NCBI RefSeq assembly: GCF_002237655.1
Contig: NZ_NOKT01000006.1
Location: 62,001-126,000, forward strand
Source of the DNA: Streptomyces sp. XY006
Lineage (GTDB): Bacteria > Actinomycetota > Actinomycetes > Streptomycetales > Streptomycetaceae
Direction: 5' to 3'
DNA: 64,000 nt
Below the pieces are notes generated by a model, which saw nothing but the letters and a program-made list of their open reading frames with translations, was not told the origin of the DNA and searched no databases. The position numbers were made by a program, and so were the translations under genes. Positions 50,302-59,085 of this stretch are shown here, one piece after another (positions within the stretch are counted from its first letter, which is position 1; the number at the start of each line of letters is the position of its first letter).

Positions 50302-51345
50302 TCATCGGCGTGGTTGCCGTACAGGCGCGCCGATGCCGTGGGTGAGGAGGCTCTCCGCGGTGTCCGCGATGGTGTCTTCGATCGGCCGTGGTTTCCAGCC
50401 GAGGAGGGTCTCCGCCTTGGCGCTGGTGGCGTCGAGGTCGCGGCCCAGTTGGTGCTTGAGCAGGCGTAGTTCGGGGTTCACCGTGGCCAGGGCGCGGGTG
50501 AGCCAGACCGGCAGTTCGCGGATGGGGGCTTTCGCGGCGCGTTCGCCCAGACGGTCGTGCAGGATGCGGGCGATGTCGGCCACGCGCAGACTGGGCCCGG
50601 CGACGGCGAGGAAGCGTTCGCCGGCGGCCGCGGGGTCCGTCATGGCGCGCAGATGGAGGTCGGCGACGTCACGGACGTCGACGTAGCCCATGGCGAAGGG
50701 CGGGGAGGCGGGCATCTTTCCTTCGAGCATTCTGCGTATCAGGCGCAGGGAGGGCGGGTCGTCGGGGCCGAGGAGAGGGCCGAAGACTCCTGCGGGGTGC
50801 ACGGCGGCCAGTTCCATACCGGCGCCCTCCTCGGTGACGAACTGCCAGGCGGCGCGTTCGGCGAGGGTCTTGGAGCGCTGGTAAGGCGGGATGTCGGCGT
50901 CGGTGTCGGTCCAGTCCGCTTCGGTGAACGGGGTCGAGCGGGGCGGGTGTCCGATGCCGATGGCGCCGAAGGCGCTGGTCAGGACGGTGCGGCGGACGCC
51001 TGCGTCGCGGGCGGCGCGCAGCACCCGCAGGACGCCTTCTCGGGCCGGGACGATGAGTTCGTCGTCGGTTGCCGGGGTGTGGCGCAGGGTGGGTGAGGCG
51101 ACGTGGAGGACGTGATCGCAGTCGGCGACCGCGGCGTCCCAGCCGTCGGGGTTCCGGAGGTCGGCGCGGACGACGGTGAGGTGGTCGTCGTCGAAGGTGG
51201 CGGCCTGGTGCAGCCAGGAGCGCAGAGCCGGTTCGCGTCGCGGGTCGCGGACCGTGGTGCGGACGGTGTGGCCGGCGTCGAGCAGGGCGAGGATGCACCA
51301 GCTTCCGATGAATCCGGTTCCTCCGGTGACCAGTACCGGTGTCAT
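50302..51345 (-). CDS. Extended SDR, NAD-dependent epimerase / dihydroflavonol-reductase-like
   Basis: A 347-residue extended short-chain dehydrogenase. The nucleotide motif is VLVTGGTGFIGSWCILALLDAG at the N-terminus; the catalytic Tyr-x3-Lys is in PPYQRSKTLAER (about residue 165). Substrate-domain features (HPAGVFGPLLGPDD, YVDVRDVADLHL) match the aldehyde reductase/dihydroflavonol 4-reductase branch, which reduces aldehydes or ketones with NADPH. It lies ten bases beyond the stop of a leftward membrane-protein/aldo-keto reductase pair and is probably the third gene of that TetR-controlled operon. Confidence 0.9.
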   Translation of the reverse strand: MTPVLVTGGTGFIGSWCILALLDAGHTVRTTVRDPRREPALRSWLHQAATFDDDHLTVVRADLRNPDGWDAAVADCDHVLHVASPTLRHTPATDDELIVPAREGVLRVLRAARDAGVRRTVLTSAFGAIGIGHPPRSTPFTEADWTDTDADIPPYQRSKTLAERAAWQFVTEEGAGMELAAVHPAGVFGPLLGPDDPPSLRLIRRMLEGKMPASPPFAMGYVDVRDVADLHLRAMTDPAAAGERFLAVAGPSLRVADIARILHDRLGERAAKAPIRELPVWLTRALATVNPELRLLKHQLGRDLDATSAKAETLLGWKPRPIEDTIADTAESLLTHGIGAPVRQPRR

Positions 51346-51355
51346 GGGTGTCTCC

Positions 51356-52072
51356 TCAGCTGGTGGCGTGGGTGGGAAGGGGGGTGGGTGGGGGTGTCGC
51401 GGGGAGTCGCCGGGCGGCGATGCTGCTGGCGAGGAGGGCGTGGCTGATCATGATCGGGTAGATGACGGCGCGTTCGAGCAGGCCGATGTTCCACATCCAG
51501 CCGGTGAGGGCGTCCGCCATGAAGAGGGGAAAGGCGATCAGTCCGGCGGCGCCCAGGACGATGCTCGCGGTGGAGCGGCGGCGGCTGAGGCCGATGCGGG
51601 CGCCGTTGGCTCCGGCGGCGACGGCCATGATGTTGCCGGCCACCATGACGGTCTGCGCGCCGAGGGTGTGCAGGGCGATCAGGCCGTTGTCGACGTTGGC
51701 ATTGGAGCCTTGGAAGATGCCGACGAGGCTGACTCCGGCGCCGGCCAGGACGGCGAGGACCACGATGACGGTCGGGCGGAGCCCCTTGCGCAGGTCGAAC
51801 ACGAGGAACGCGCCGACTGCCAGGAGGATGCCGTAGACCACCCAGCCGGTGTTCATGACGGCGCCGAGAGGTGAGTTGGCGACTTGCCCGAACGCGGTCT
51901 GGGGCGGGCCGGTCAGTCCGAGGTGGCTGACCCAGTTGTGGAAGGGCGAGTACGGCGGGTCCTGCCAGGCGGCGGCGGTGACGAACTCGGCCAGCCAGGC
52001 GACGAGGGGGCCGAGCAGGATGAGGAGGCCTCCGGCGCGGGCCGCCGGGCCGGAGCGGACGATGGAGTTCAT
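51356..52072 (-). CDS. DUF998-like integral membrane protein
   Basis: A 238-residue protein with about six hydrophobic helices (for example GLLILLGPLVAWLAEFV and PTVIVVLAVLAGAGVSLVG) matching the DUF998 family of small membrane proteins with unknown role. The short conserved loop with SPFHNWVSHLG near residue 45 is typical. Its start overlaps the aldo/keto reductase stop (ATGA), and its own stop lies ten bases before the epimerase-like gene, so the three are one leftward transcriptional unit. Confidence 0.85.
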   Translation of the reverse strand: MNSIVRSGPAARAGGLLILLGPLVAWLAEFVTAAAWQDPPYSPFHNWVSHLGLTGPPQTAFGQVANSPLGAVMNTGWVVYGILLAVGAFLVFDLRKGLRPTVIVVLAVLAGAGVSLVGIFQGSNANVDNGLIALHTLGAQTVMVAGNIMAVAAGANGARIGLSRRRSTASIVLGAAGLIAFPLFMADALTGWMWNIGLLERAVIYPIMISHALLASSIAARRLPATPPPTPLPTHATS

Positions 52073-53118
52073 GACAGGGCCATTCCGGGGATGCGCCGGC
52101 GAATGGCCTCCAGCTCCGCTTCGCCGGAGACGCCCTGCCAGTCGTAGCGCGGGGTGTAGGGGGCTTCCAGGGTGCGCACCTCGTCGTCGGTGAGGTCGAT
52201 GTCGAGGGAGGCCACGGCCTGGTCGATCTGGTGGATGGAACCGGCGCCGACCAGGGGCGCGGTGACGACGGGCTGGCGGCGCAGCCAGGCGAGCGCGATC
52301 TGTGCGCGGCTCACGCCGTGCGCGTCCGCCACTTGGCCGACCGCGTCGATGATCGCCTTGTTGGAGACCTCCTGCGCGGGCGTGTAGAGGAGGTCGGCGT
52401 AGGCCGCGTCGGTCTCGGCGCGCTTGGTGGAGCGGGCGTCGTCCCAGGCCCTGGCCAGGCGGCCGCGGGCCAGGGGGGACCAGATGAGGGTGCCGACGCC
52501 TTCGTCCAGGCACAGCGGGATCATTTCCCGTTCCTCTTCGCGAGCCAGGAGGTTGTAGTGGTTCTGCATCGACACGAACCGCGCCCAGCCGTGCTGCTTC
52601 TGCAGGTGGAGGGCCTTGGCGAACTCCCAGGCGTGCATGGAGGAGGCGCCGAGGTAGCGGACCTTGCCGGCCTGCACGAGGTCGCTGAGGGCCTGGAGGG
52701 TCTCCTCCCAGGGGGTGGAGTGGTCGTTGCGGTGGATCTGGTAGAGGTCGATGTAGTCCGTGCCGAGGCGGCGCAGGGAGTGGTCGACCTCGGTCATGAT
52801 CGCCTTGCGTGACAGTCCGCGGCCGTTCGGGCCCGGGCGCATCGGGTGGCGCAGTTTCGTGGCGATGACCACGGCGTCCCGGTCGGCGTAGTCCTTCAGC
52901 GCGCGGCCGAGGATCTCCTCGCTGGAGCCGTTGGAGTACATGTTCGCGGTGTCGAAGAAGTTGATGCCCGCCTCCAGGGCGTGCTTGATGAGCGGGCGGG
53001 CCTCCTCCTCGCCCTTCGACCAGACGGGGTGCCCTCGGTCGGGTTCGCCGTAGGTCATGGCGCCGATGGCGATCGCTGACACGTCCAGGCCGGTGGTGCC
53101 GAGCTTGATGTAGCGCAT
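52069..53118 (-). CDS. Aldo/keto reductase
   Basis: A 349-residue (beta/alpha)8 NADPH-dependent oxidoreductase of the AKR superfamily, 1-deoxyxylulose/YajO-like branch. Features are FFDTANMYSNGSSEEILGRAL (about residues 50-70, containing catalytic Asp and Tyr), the catalytic Lys in VVIATKLRHPM (about residue 88), and the active-site His in YIDLYQIHRNDHSTPWEET (about residue 130). It is the first gene of a leftward operon divergent from a TetR gene, with palindromes between them. The substrate is unknown; an aldehyde-detoxifying role is plausible. Confidence 0.92.
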   Translation of the reverse strand: MRYIKLGTTGLDVSAIAIGAMTYGEPDRGHPVWSKGEEEARPLIKHALEAGINFFDTANMYSNGSSEEILGRALKDYADRDAVVIATKLRHPMRPGPNGRGLSRKAIMTEVDHSLRRLGTDYIDLYQIHRNDHSTPWEETLQALSDLVQAGKVRYLGASSMHAWEFAKALHLQKQHGWARFVSMQNHYNLLAREEEREMIPLCLDEGVGTLIWSPLARGRLARAWDDARSTKRAETDAAYADLLYTPAQEVSNKAIIDAVGQVADAHGVSRAQIALAWLRRQPVVTAPLVGAGSIHQIDQAVASLDIDLTDDEVRTLEAPYTPRYDWQGVSGEAELEAIRRRIPGMALS

Positions 53119-53138
53119 GGTGCCCCTCTAAAGTAAGT

Positions 53139-53177
53139 GGAGAGCTCTCCGAATAACGTAGTGGAGAGTTCTCCACT
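53139..53177. promoter_or_regulatory. Twin palindromic operators for the TetR regulator
   Basis: AGTGGAGA-GT-TCTCCACT (53160-53177) is a perfect 18-bp palindrome. GGAGAG-CTCTCC (53139-53150), with a matching AGT on its left, is a second, weaker copy. Their centres are 24 bases apart. They lie between the aldo/keto reductase and the TetR gene, the standard position for TetR control of both. Confidence 0.75.
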
Positions 53178-53194
53178 TAGCAAGGGGAGATCTC

Positions 53195-53737
53195 GTGGTC
53201 CGATCCGACGCCCGTGAGAACAGGGCGCGCATCCTCGCTGCCGCCCGCGAGGCGCTGGGCGAGGACGGCGGCACGTCGATGAACCAGATCGCCCAGCGCG
53301 CCGGCGTCGGCCCGGGCACGCTGTACCGCAACTTCCCCACCCGCGAGGCGCTGGTCCTGGCCGTCTACCAGGACGAGGTCACCCGCATCACCGGCACCGT
53401 GCCCGACCTGCTCGAACGGATGCCGCCGCTGGAGGCGCTGCGCACGTGGACGCTCGATCTGGTCGAGGCCATGCGCAGGAAACACGGCCTGGGCGAGGCC
53501 CTCAGCCCGAGCGCGCACCAGGCGATGAGCGAGCAGAGCTACGGTCCGGTCATCACCGCGATCACCGAGCTCCTCGACGCCGGGAAGAAGGACGGAAGCA
53601 TCCGCGCGGACGCCGACCCCGGTGACTTCCTCCAGCTCACCGGCGCGCTCTGGCGTGCCGCCGCCGTCCCCGAGGACCGTGCTCCGCGCATGCTGGCGCT
53701 CATTCTCGACGGGCTGCGGGCACGGCCGCAGGGCTGA
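53195..53737 (+). CDS. TetR family transcriptional regulator
   Basis: A 180-residue repressor with an N-terminal TetR helix-turn-helix (ENRARILAAAREAL, then MNQIAQRAGVGPGTLYRNFPTREALV, about residues 10-50) and a C-terminal ligand-binding domain of the SACE/YcdC-like size. A GTG start at 53195 follows AGGGGAGA. It is divergent from the aldo/keto reductase operon and is very likely its regulator through the twin palindromes in the 76-base gap. The inducer is unknown. Confidence 0.92.
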   Translation: MVRSDARENRARILAAAREALGEDGGTSMNQIAQRAGVGPGTLYRNFPTREALVLAVYQDEVTRITGTVPDLLERMPPLEALRTWTLDLVEAMRRKHGLGEALSPSAHQAMSEQSYGPVITAITELLDAGKKDGSIRADADPGDFLQLTGALWRAAAVPEDRAPRMLALILDGLRARPQG

Positions 53738-53738
53738 A

Positions 53739-53875
53739 GACCGGCCGGAGAGCGGTCGAGGACCGGCCGGAAATCAGTCGGGGTCCGGCGGAGATCAGTC
53801 GGGGACCGGCCGGCGGCCGGGTGCAGACCGGCCGGAGATCAGTCCGGGACCGGCCGGAGCCAGTCGGAGACCCGC
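53739..53875. repeat. Degenerate tandem repeat of about 22 bases
   Basis: Five to six imperfect copies of a unit like GACCGGCCGGAGATCAGTCG run head to tail between the TetR gene and the convergent SDR gene, with ACCGGCCGG as the best-conserved core. Because that core is self-complementary, the array can form hairpins and may serve as a terminator between the two converging genes. Confidence 0.75.
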
Positions 53876-53942
53876 CGGCCGGGAACGGGGTGAGGAGCGC
53901 GCGCTGCGGGGGTCTGCGGTCGGTCGTGTCCGGTGGAGGCGC

Positions 53943-54872
53943 TCAGCGGGCCTGTGCGAGGAGTTCCTGCGACAGGGCCCACAGGCGCCCGGCGTTGTCC
54001 GGGTCGACGGCGTAGCGGGCGACGCCGTGCAAGGTGCCGGTGCGGCGGTCGACGACCTCGGTCTCGTTGCAGTCGGCGAAGTAGCGGCCGCCCACGCCCT
54101 CGCGGAGCGGTGAGGTGGCGAGCAGGACGGAGGTCGCCGCCCCCTGCTCGACCGTCTTGATCAGATGAGCCGGGACCAGCCCGCTGCCGCGGCCGGCGGT
54201 GTGCCGTTGCAGCTTCGTGTGAATGGCGCCGGGCATGCACGCGTTGACGGCGATGTTGTCCGCGGCCCAACGGCGGGTCGCTTCGACCGCGAAGAGGACG
54301 TTCGCGGTCTTGGACTGGCCGTAGGCGAGCCATGGGTCGTAGGGGCGGAACGCGAAGTTGACGTCGTCCCACACGATCGGCGAGCGCTGGTGACCGGAGG
54401 AACTCACCGTGACCACGCGGGCGTTGCCGTCGGCGGCCAGTGCCCGGTGCAGGCCGGTGGCGAGAGCGAAGTGACCCAGGTGGTTGGTGGCGAACTGCCA
54501 CTCCCAGCCCTGCTCGGTGTACTGCTCGGGGCAGGCCATGACGCCCGCGTTGTTCACCAGGATGTGGAGCGGGCCGCGCCACGCGGCGGCGAAGGCCGTG
54601 ACGGACGCGGGATCGGACAGGTCCAGCTGCGCCACGTGCACCTCGTGACGTCCGGTGGAGGCGGTGATGTCCTTGGCGACGCGTTCGCCGGAGGCGACGT
54701 CCCGTACGGCGAGGGTGACCTCCGCGCCCGTGGCGGCCAGAGCCCGGGCCGTCTCGGCGCCGAGCCCCGACGAGGCACCGGTGACCACCGCACGACGGCC
54801 GCTGAGGTCGACGCCCCGCGTCACCTCGTCCGTCGTGCTGGAGAAACCGAAGGGGGTGGTGATGAGGCTCAT
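53943..54872 (-). CDS. Short-chain dehydrogenase/reductase
   Basis: A 309-residue classical SDR related to the retinol-dehydrogenase/WWOX-like branch. The coenzyme motif is TGASSGLGAETARALAATG (about residue 35), followed by LVNNAGVMACP (about residue 108), the catalytic Ser in VTVSSSGHQ and Tyr-x3-Lys in AYGQSKTAN (about residue 190). It should oxidise or reduce an alcohol/ketone pair with NADP(H). It is followed upstream, on the same strand, by a second SDR gene 55 bases away and may be co-transcribed with it. Confidence 0.92.
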   Translation of the reverse strand: MSLITTPFGFSSTTDEVTRGVDLSGRRAVVTGASSGLGAETARALAATGAEVTLAVRDVASGERVAKDITASTGRHEVHVAQLDLSDPASVTAFAAAWRGPLHILVNNAGVMACPEQYTEQGWEWQFATNHLGHFALATGLHRALAADGNARVVTVSSSGHQRSPIVWDDVNFAFRPYDPWLAYGQSKTANVLFAVEATRRWAADNIAVNACMPGAIHTKLQRHTAGRGSGLVPAHLIKTVEQGAATSVLLATSPLREGVGGRYFADCNETEVVDRRTGTLHGVARYAVDPDNAGRLWALSQELLAQAR

Positions 54873-54927
54873 GAACGAGCTCCGTGATCTGCTGTGTCTT
54901 CGAAACCGGCCATGCGTGTTCAGGGGG

Positions 54928-55815
54928 TCAGGGGGTGAGCATCCGGTCCTGTTCCACGGGGGGTGTGCCGTCGTGCCAGGGCAGGACCGTGCCGAACCGG
55001 ACCAGTTCGCCGTACAGGGCGGGGTCGGTGTGCTCGGTGAAGATCAGGTCGAGGACGGCTTCGGCGGCCTGGGCGGGTGACCGGGCCTGGCTGTGGTCGC
55101 TGAACCAGGGCCGCGAGGTGGCGGTGTCGACCATGCCCGGGCAGACGGCCGCGATCAGGGTGCCGTCGGCGAGGTCGCGTGCGCGGCGCTCGGCGGCGAC
55201 CGCGCGGACGGCGGCGACCTGCGCGACCTTGGACGGCACGTTCAGCCACAGGGGCCAGCCCGCCTCCTGCGCCGTCCTGCTGTGAACGGCGCTGCGCCAG
55301 GACTCCACGGCGTACTCGACCTGGTCGAGGCTCGCACCGTCGAAGAGGTGGTGCAGCCGGGCATCGAGATGACCGAGCGTGCCCAGACTGCTGGCCACGA
55401 CCAGGAGCCGACCGCCCGGGCGCAGCACGGGGCCGAAGGCGCGCAGGACCGCATGGGTGGCCGTGTTGGAGACGTCGATGAACTCATCGGCCCGTTCGGA
55501 CTGGGACTCCTCGGGCAGCAGGCGGGCGACCGCGTTGGACACGACGACGTCGACCCCGCCATGGCGTGCCGCGAGCTCCCCGGCGAGACGGGTGATGGCC
55601 TCGGTGTCGGTGACGTCCAGGACGCGGCCATCGACGTGGGCGCGAGTGCCGGGCAGCCGGCCGACCTCGCGGGCGGCCTCCGCCACACGCCGGTGGCTGC
55701 GGCTGGTGAGCAGGACGAGATCGTTCTCGTTCATCCGGGCCGCCAGTCCCTCGACCAGGGCGCGGCCCAGGCCTTGGTTGGCGCCGGTGACAAGAGCGAT
55801 GCGAGAAGCGTTCAT
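54928..55815 (-). CDS. Carbonyl-reductase-like SDR
   Basis: A 295-residue SDR with TGANQGLGRALVEGLAARM at the N-terminus and an early DVTDTEAITRLA segment, as in carbonyl reductase-type (CBR1-like) enzymes. The NNAG-type motif is altered to VVVSNAVAR (about residue 95). The usual catalytic Tyr-x3-Lys is hard to place: the Ser comes in VVASSLGTLG, and the best later candidate is NVPSKVAQ, where Ser occupies the Tyr position. Activity may therefore differ from the norm. It is divergent from a LysR-type gene with a 72-base gap and is its probable target. Confidence 0.82.
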   Translation of the reverse strand: MNASRIALVTGANQGLGRALVEGLAARMNENDLVLLTSRSHRRVAEAAREVGRLPGTRAHVDGRVLDVTDTEAITRLAGELAARHGGVDVVVSNAVARLLPEESQSERADEFIDVSNTATHAVLRAFGPVLRPGGRLLVVASSLGTLGHLDARLHHLFDGASLDQVEYAVESWRSAVHSRTAQEAGWPLWLNVPSKVAQVAAVRAVAAERRARDLADGTLIAAVCPGMVDTATSRPWFSDHSQARSPAQAAEAVLDLIFTEHTDPALYGELVRFGTVLPWHDGTPPVEQDRMLTP

Positions 55816-55887
55816 GCCTGCCACGCTAAGAACGCCGCGCGCCATGCGTCCAACGAAAGTTCGGAACATCTGGTATGCGTAATCGTC

Positions 55888-56799
55888 ATGGACTTCGAGG
55901 ACGTCTCCCTCACCGCGCTGCGCGTCTTCCGCGCCGTCGCCGAGCACGGGACCTTCACCGCGGCCGCCGCCGCACTGGGCTACACCCAGTCCGCCGTGTC
56001 CCGCCAGATGGCAACGATCGAGCGGGCCGCGGGCACGCAACTGCTGCAGCGGCGGCGCGAAGGAGTACGGCTGACCACGGCCGGCCGCACCGTCCTGCGC
56101 CACGCGACGGTCGTCCTCGACGAGATCGAGGCGACCGCCAGGGAACTGTCGGGCCTGCCCGCAGCGGCCGGTACCGTCCGCCTCGGATGGATCCCCAGCG
56201 CGGGAGCCGTCCTCCTCCCCCGGGCCCTCACCGAGCTCGGCCGCACCGACCCCGGCCTGAACGTCGTCAGCCGCGAGGGCACCACGCCCGTCCTCGTACG
56301 GGCCCTGCGCGCCGGCAGCCTGGACCTCGTTCTGCTCGGCTCCGCGCCGCCGTTCCGGCCGCCGGACACCGAGACGCCTCCGCTCGTGGTCGAGACACTC
56401 GCCGAACGCGCCCTGCGGCTGGCGGTGCCGGCCACCCATCCGCTCGCCCGCGCCGACTTCGTCGACGTGGCCGACCTGCGCGGACAACGCTGGATCGCCG
56501 GCCCCTCCTACGGCGAGGACCGCCTGATGGGCGTCTGGCCGGGCCTGGACGAACGGCCCGAGATCGCCCATACCGCACGCGACTGGTTCGCCAAACTCCA
56601 CCTCGTCGCCGCCGGATTGGGACTGACCACCGTGCCCGCCGCCCTCGCCCCGGCCGCACCCGAGGGCGTCCGCGTCCTCCCCGTGCGCGGCGGCCCTCAG
56701 GAACAACGGCGACTGCTCCTGGCCCACCTCGGCCGGCCCACGCAACCCGTCACCCGGGTGGCGGCTGCCCTGCGTGCAGCCGCCCTCGATGCCACCTGA
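55888..56799 (+). CDS. LysR family transcriptional regulator
   Basis: A 303-residue LTTR. The N-terminal winged helix is LTALRVFRAVAEHGTFTAAAAALGYTQSAVSRQMATIERAAG (about residues 8-50). The C-terminal periplasmic-binding-like effector domain follows from about residue 90. Divergent transcription from the carbonyl-reductase-like SDR gene, with a 72-base shared region, is the usual LysR arrangement, so that SDR is its likely target. The effector cannot be predicted. Confidence 0.93.
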   Translation: MDFEDVSLTALRVFRAVAEHGTFTAAAAALGYTQSAVSRQMATIERAAGTQLLQRRREGVRLTTAGRTVLRHATVVLDEIEATARELSGLPAAAGTVRLGWIPSAGAVLLPRALTELGRTDPGLNVVSREGTTPVLVRALRAGSLDLVLLGSAPPFRPPDTETPPLVVETLAERALRLAVPATHPLARADFVDVADLRGQRWIAGPSYGEDRLMGVWPGLDERPEIAHTARDWFAKLHLVAAGLGLTTVPAALAPAAPEGVRVLPVRGGPQEQRRLLLAHLGRPTQPVTRVAAALRAAALDAT

Positions 56800-56820
56800 C
56801 AGCGACTACCGGCCATGGCC

Positions 56821-56858
56821 AGTGCCAGTGCCAGTTGTGCAGTGCCAGTTGTGCAGTG
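56821..56858. repeat. AGTGCCAGTTGTGC tandem repeat
   Basis: Two perfect 14-base copies (56827-56840 and 56841-56854) with partial units on each side lie just after the LysR stop codon. No function is evident. Confidence 0.75.
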
Positions 56859-56892
56859 TCCCGAGGGGGCGAAGGGCTAGCAGTGCACGTAC

Positions 56893-56933
56893 GGCGCCCG
56901 CCGCAGCCCCGGTCGGGCGATACGGCGGGCGCC
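56893..56933. terminator. Terminator between convergent LysR and protease genes
   Basis: GGCGCCCGCCG and its exact complement CGGCGGGCGCC form an 11-bp stem with a 19-base loop, 12 bases past the protease stop. It is positioned to stop both converging transcripts. Confidence 0.7.
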
Positions 56934-56945
56934 TGTCATCTGTGG

Positions 56946-58145
56946 CTACTCGACGATCTTGAGCAGCTTGTTCGCGGTGCCCTGGGAGGGGTTGGAGATC
57001 TTGTCGGGAGTGGCGCCGTCGGTGAGGGCCTTGGCCACCTGGTCGGGCGTGGCGTCCTTGTGGCCCGCCAGATAGACGGCCGCGGCGCCCACGACGTGCG
57101 GGGTGGCCATGGACGTGCCCGAGATGGTCTTGGTGCCGTCGTCACTGTCGTTCCAGGCGGAGGTGACGTCCGAGCCGGGGGCGTAGATGTCCACGACGGA
57201 ACCGAAGTTGGAGAAGTCGGACTGCTGGTCGTCCTTGGTCGAGGAGGCGACGGTGATGGCCTCGGCGACCCGGGCCGGGGAGCCCTGCCCGGCGTCCGCG
57301 GAGTCGTTGCCGGCGGCGACACCGAAGGTGACCCCGGCCGCGATGGCCTTCTTGACGGCTTCGTCGATGGCCGGGTCGGCGCCACCGCCCAGGCTCATGT
57401 TCGCGACGGACGGGCCCTGGTGGTTCTTGGCGACCCAGTCGATGCCGGCGATGACCTGCTCGGTGGTTCCGGAACCGTTGTCGTCGAGCACCCGGACAGC
57501 GACGATCTTCGCCTTCTTGGCGACGCCGTGAGCCGTGCCGGCGATCGTGCCGGCGACGTGGGTGCCGTGACCGTTGCCGTCACTCGCGTCGTTGTCGTTG
57601 TCCACGGCGTCGAAGCCCGAACTGGCCCGTCCCGCGAAGTCCTTGTGCGTGATCCGCACACCGGTGTCGATGACGTACGCGGTCACGCCCTCGCCCGCGC
57701 CGTCGGGGTAGGTGTACTTGCTGTCGCCGGCCGTGTCCGCCTGGTCCAGTCGGTCCAGGCCCCAGGAGGGCGGGTTGTCCTGGGTCGCGTCGATGCTGAA
57801 CTTCTTGACCTGTACGACCTTGGCGACCGCCGAGTCCGCGGCGAGACGCTTGGCCTCGGCCGACGACAGGCCGCTGGCGGAGAAGCCGTTGAGGGCGGAC
57901 GAGTACGTGCGCTGGAGTTCGCCGCCGTACTCCTTGGCGAGCGCGGACTTGTTCGCCTTTTCGTCCAGCGTGACGATGAAGCTGCCGGGTACGGCGCCCT
58001 TCGTGCCGAGTCCGTACACAGTGCCCTCAGCCGGGGTCGGTTCGGGTGCCGTGTGCGCGTGGGCCGTACCGATGGCCGTCAGGGTCGCGACGACCGTGGT
58101 GGCGGTGAGGAGCTGCATTCTGCGTGTGAATGCGCGAGATGCCAT
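56946..58145 (-). CDS. Secreted subtilisin-like serine protease (S8) with I9 propeptide
   Basis: A 399-residue preproprotein. Signal peptide: residues 1-30 (RRMQLLTATTVVATLTAIGTAHA). Inhibitor I9 propeptide: about 45-115 (GSFIVTLDEKANKSALAKEYG). Catalytic S8 domain: about 130-399, with Asp in YVIDTGVRITH, His in NGHGTHVAGTIAG, the oxyanion Asn in AAGNDSAD and Ser in SGTSMATPHVVGAA. The order Asp-His-Ser and the sequence put it in the proteinase K/aqualysin group common in Streptomyces. It is made as a zymogen and matured outside the cell. GAGGAGAA seven bases before the ATG is a strong ribosome binding site. Confidence 0.95.
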   Translation of the reverse strand: MASRAFTRRMQLLTATTVVATLTAIGTAHAHTAPEPTPAEGTVYGLGTKGAVPGSFIVTLDEKANKSALAKEYGGELQRTYSSALNGFSASGLSSAEAKRLAADSAVAKVVQVKKFSIDATQDNPPSWGLDRLDQADTAGDSKYTYPDGAGEGVTAYVIDTGVRITHKDFAGRASSGFDAVDNDNDASDGNGHGTHVAGTIAGTAHGVAKKAKIVAVRVLDDNGSGTTEQVIAGIDWVAKNHQGPSVANMSLGGGADPAIDEAVKKAIAAGVTFGVAAGNDSADAGQGSPARVAEAITVASSTKDDQQSDFSNFGSVVDIYAPGSDVTSAWNDSDDGTKTISGTSMATPHVVGAAAVYLAGHKDATPDQVAKALTDGATPDKISNPSQGTANKLLKIVE

Positions 58146-58585
58146 ATGAGGGTTCTCCTCGTCAGGTGGTGTGGGGGGTGTGGAGTGCGGACCGAACCTG
58201 CGTCGGTGCCGCCTCGAACCTGACTCATTGATGTGCGCAGATCAAGGACTTCAAGCGGATCGCTGCCGTAACGGCAGGTCGGAGGCGCCCGAACCAGCCA
58301 CCACCTCCGCACACTTGCTCATCACAGGGCCGACGCTCATGCGGGCATCGTGTCGAGAATCTGTGCCCATGCGGGCGAGACCGACGTGGCCGCTGGAATT
58401 CCGGGTAGACGCCGCCGGTTTCACAGCAAGCGATTGTGGAACCGGCGGCCTGACCGAGCCTGGATTTGGTGCAGACCGCGCGACGGCCGGGAAAGCAGGC
58501 CGATTTGAAACCCCTGATGGAAATGGGGCAGCGATGAATCGGGATTCATCTGTTGTGCCCGCAACAATTGAAAGGGGATACGCGA
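58146..58585. other. Upstream region of the protease gene, no gene seen
   Basis: These 440 bases lie between the protease start and the terminator of the next leftward gene. They should contain the protease promoter. Open frames on the plus strand lack ribosome binding sites and domain resemblance. No repeats stand out. Confidence 0.5.
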
Positions 58586-58623
58586 AAAGCGGGCAAGGTG
58601 TCATACACCACCCTGCCCGCTTT
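58586..58623 (-). terminator. Terminator of the Glu/Ala-repeat protein gene
   Basis: AAAGCGGGCAAGGTG pairs with CACCCTGCCCGCTTT (58609-58623) with a single mismatch and an 8-base loop, 18 bases downstream of the stop of the leftward gene at 58641. Confidence 0.75.
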
Positions 58624-58640
58624 CCATGTCCGACTGGGCG

Positions 58641-59060
58641 TCAGAATGCCTTGCGCAGCCTGTGCTTCCAGCTCGGCGGAGGAGGGCCCTCGCTCTCCTC
58701 CTGCTTGTGCATCAGCCGGGCGACGCTCACTCGGACGTGGGCTTCCCGGCCGCGCTGCCTGACGGACACCACCCATGCGCCGTCGGCAGTGAGGTAGGCC
58801 TCTCTGGCAGGCTGATCGCCAGGTCTGGCGTGCCGGGCGATCACGGCCGGCACATGCTGCAGAGCGAGCCGCTCCGCTTCCGCGGCCGCCTCCTGCGCGG
58901 CCGCCTCCTCTGCGGCCGCCTCCTCCACGGTCGCCTCCTCCACAGTCGGGCTGATGCCCCGGGTGGCCACCAACTTCCAGCGGTGGAGCCGCAGTTCCGT
59001 TCCCTCGGCGTACTTGGTCTCCCGTGTGTCCTCTTCCACGAGGACGTACCAAGTGGTCAT
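58641..59060 (-). CDS. Hypothetical protein with Glu/Ala repeat
   Basis: A 139-residue cytoplasmic protein, starting MTTWYVLVEEDTRETKYAEGTELRLHRWKLVAT. Its centre (about residues 40-65) is a run of short VEEA/AAEEA repeats that should form a charged helix or coiled coil. The C-terminal part carries REAYLTADGAWVVSVRQRG and ends basic. No family is recognised. The start is supported by its position just before the lysA stop with a GGAG-like site. Repeat units such as this can slip in copy number. Confidence 0.6.
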   Translation of the reverse strand: MTTWYVLVEEDTRETKYAEGTELRLHRWKLVATRGISPTVEEATVEEAAAEEAAAQEAAAEAERLALQHVPAVIARHARPGDQPAREAYLTADGAWVVSVRQRGREAHVRVSVARLMHKQEESEGPPPPSWKHRLRKAF

Positions 59061-59085
59061 GGCAGGAGCTTAGGACCCTTGGCCG

